A program made the translations under genes and the position numbers. This document shows positions 63,835 to 64,000 of a stretch of 64,000 nt of DNA, piece by piece; positions within the stretch are counted from its first letter, which is position 1, and each line of letters opens with the position of its first letter. This DNA comes from CADEFQ01 sp050249415 (GTDB lineage Bacteria; Pseudomonadota; Gammaproteobacteria; Steroidobacterales; Steroidobacteraceae): positions 1 through 64,000 of the forward strand of contig JBFWQO010000008.1 in assembly GCA_050249415.1 (NCBI GenBank), in the 5' to 3' direction. The notes beneath the pieces are model-generated. The model worked only from the letters and a program-made list of their open reading frames with translations, was not told the origin of the DNA and searched no databases.

Positions 63835-64000
63835 GCGATGACCACGAGCAGATCCTGCGCCGCGCCTGGGAAGGCTTCTGCGACGAGCTCAAACGCGCAG
63901 CGGACTTGCCGTTTCGCGATCCTGCACCGCGCCACGCCGCCGATCGCACCGCCGGCTTCGAGGCGCTGGCGCGCAATATCTCCCTCGCGCTGAACTTCAA
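63831..64000 (+). CDS. DUF1214-type protein, 5' end (cut by window edge)
   Basis: An open frame starting with an ATG that overlaps the LLM stop (ATGA at 63831-63834) runs to the window end, giving 56 residues. It begins SDDHEQILRRAWEGFCDELK and later DRTAGFEALARNISLALNF. The pattern W-x-x-F-C-x-x-L-K ... DR-x-x-G is shared with the N-terminus of the DUF1214-type protein at 47525-48646, so it is a paralogue. The rest lies outside the window. Confidence 0.75.
   Translation, partial: MSDDHEQILRRAWEGFCDELKRAADLPFRDPAPRHAADRTAGFEALARNISLALNF

Overview
The window is a GC-rich chromosomal segment, dense with genes on both strands. The gene content points to an aerobic, heterotrophic Gammaproteobacterium, probably of the Xanthomonadales/Nevskiales/Steroidobacterales type. 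Grounds for this are the fused CysNC next to CysD and CysQ, a FecI/FecR pair with TonB-dependent receptors, M61 and CocE-type hydrolases, propionyl-CoA carboxylase and many ATGA/GTGA start-stop overlaps. The taxon is inferred from gene content, not from a marker gene. No rRNA, tRNA or CRISPR array was recognised.

Layout. (1) 0-4.8 kb: the tail of a possible ORF6N-type protein, then hsp20, gmk, a serine beta-lactamase-fold hydrolase and an M61 aminopeptidase. (2) 4.8-7.2 kb: a graveyard with pieces of an N-acyl-D-amino-acid deacylase, two tyrosine integrases and an IS6-family transposase. A Fic protein without its catalytic core and an internally deleted conserved hypothetical follow. (3) 7.4-10.4 kb: an arsenic operon (arsR, an arsC reduced to its two ends, acr3, and an unrecognised ATP-grasp-like protein). 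(4) 10.8-26.4 kb: an FHA/serine-protease pair, an FMN reductase, an alpha/beta hydrolase, a CocE-type hydrolase, a ClC-CBS channel, a tandem Usp, a Na+/H+ antiporter, a PaiB-like protein with an APC permease, and a PadR-PspC pair. (5) 26.4-35.9 kb: propionyl-CoA carboxylase (pccA/pccB), an MDR oxidoreductase, an M20 peptidase, and a wHTH-TPR regulator divergent from a beta-propeller protein. (6) 36-42.3 kb: a lytic-transglycosylase-like lipoprotein, a MoaD/ThiS-like protein with a BNR propeller and a ThiF-type E1 enzyme, TerC with a Usp, and membrane proteins. (7) 42.6-64 kb: ECF sigma, FecR and TonB receptor, then a catabolic/sulfur island. The island holds an epimerase, a DUF1214-type protein, a PAPS sulfotransferase, LLM oxidoreductases, NTF2-like proteins, a second TonB receptor with an STN domain, an MBL hydrolase, cysD-cysNC-cysQ, an MFS transporter, and a TetR with acyl-CoA dehydrogenase.

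How the parts fit. cysD-cysNC make PAPS, the sulfotransferase at 48.6 kb can use it, and CysQ recycles the PAP by-product. Two paralogous sets (DUF1214-type, LLM, NTF2-like) flank this module, which suggests uptake and processing of a lipophilic substrate. The MoaD-like protein ends in Gly-Gly and sits with an E1-like enzyme and a propeller, so it may form an uncharacterised ubiquitin-like or sulfur-carrier system. A recurrent oddity is genes that keep their two ends but lack the middle: integrase, IS6 transposase, fic, hypothetical, arsC, the ClC N-terminus, and apparently the STN domain of the first TonB receptor. This is either real deletion-driven decay or an assembly problem and should be verified on reads.
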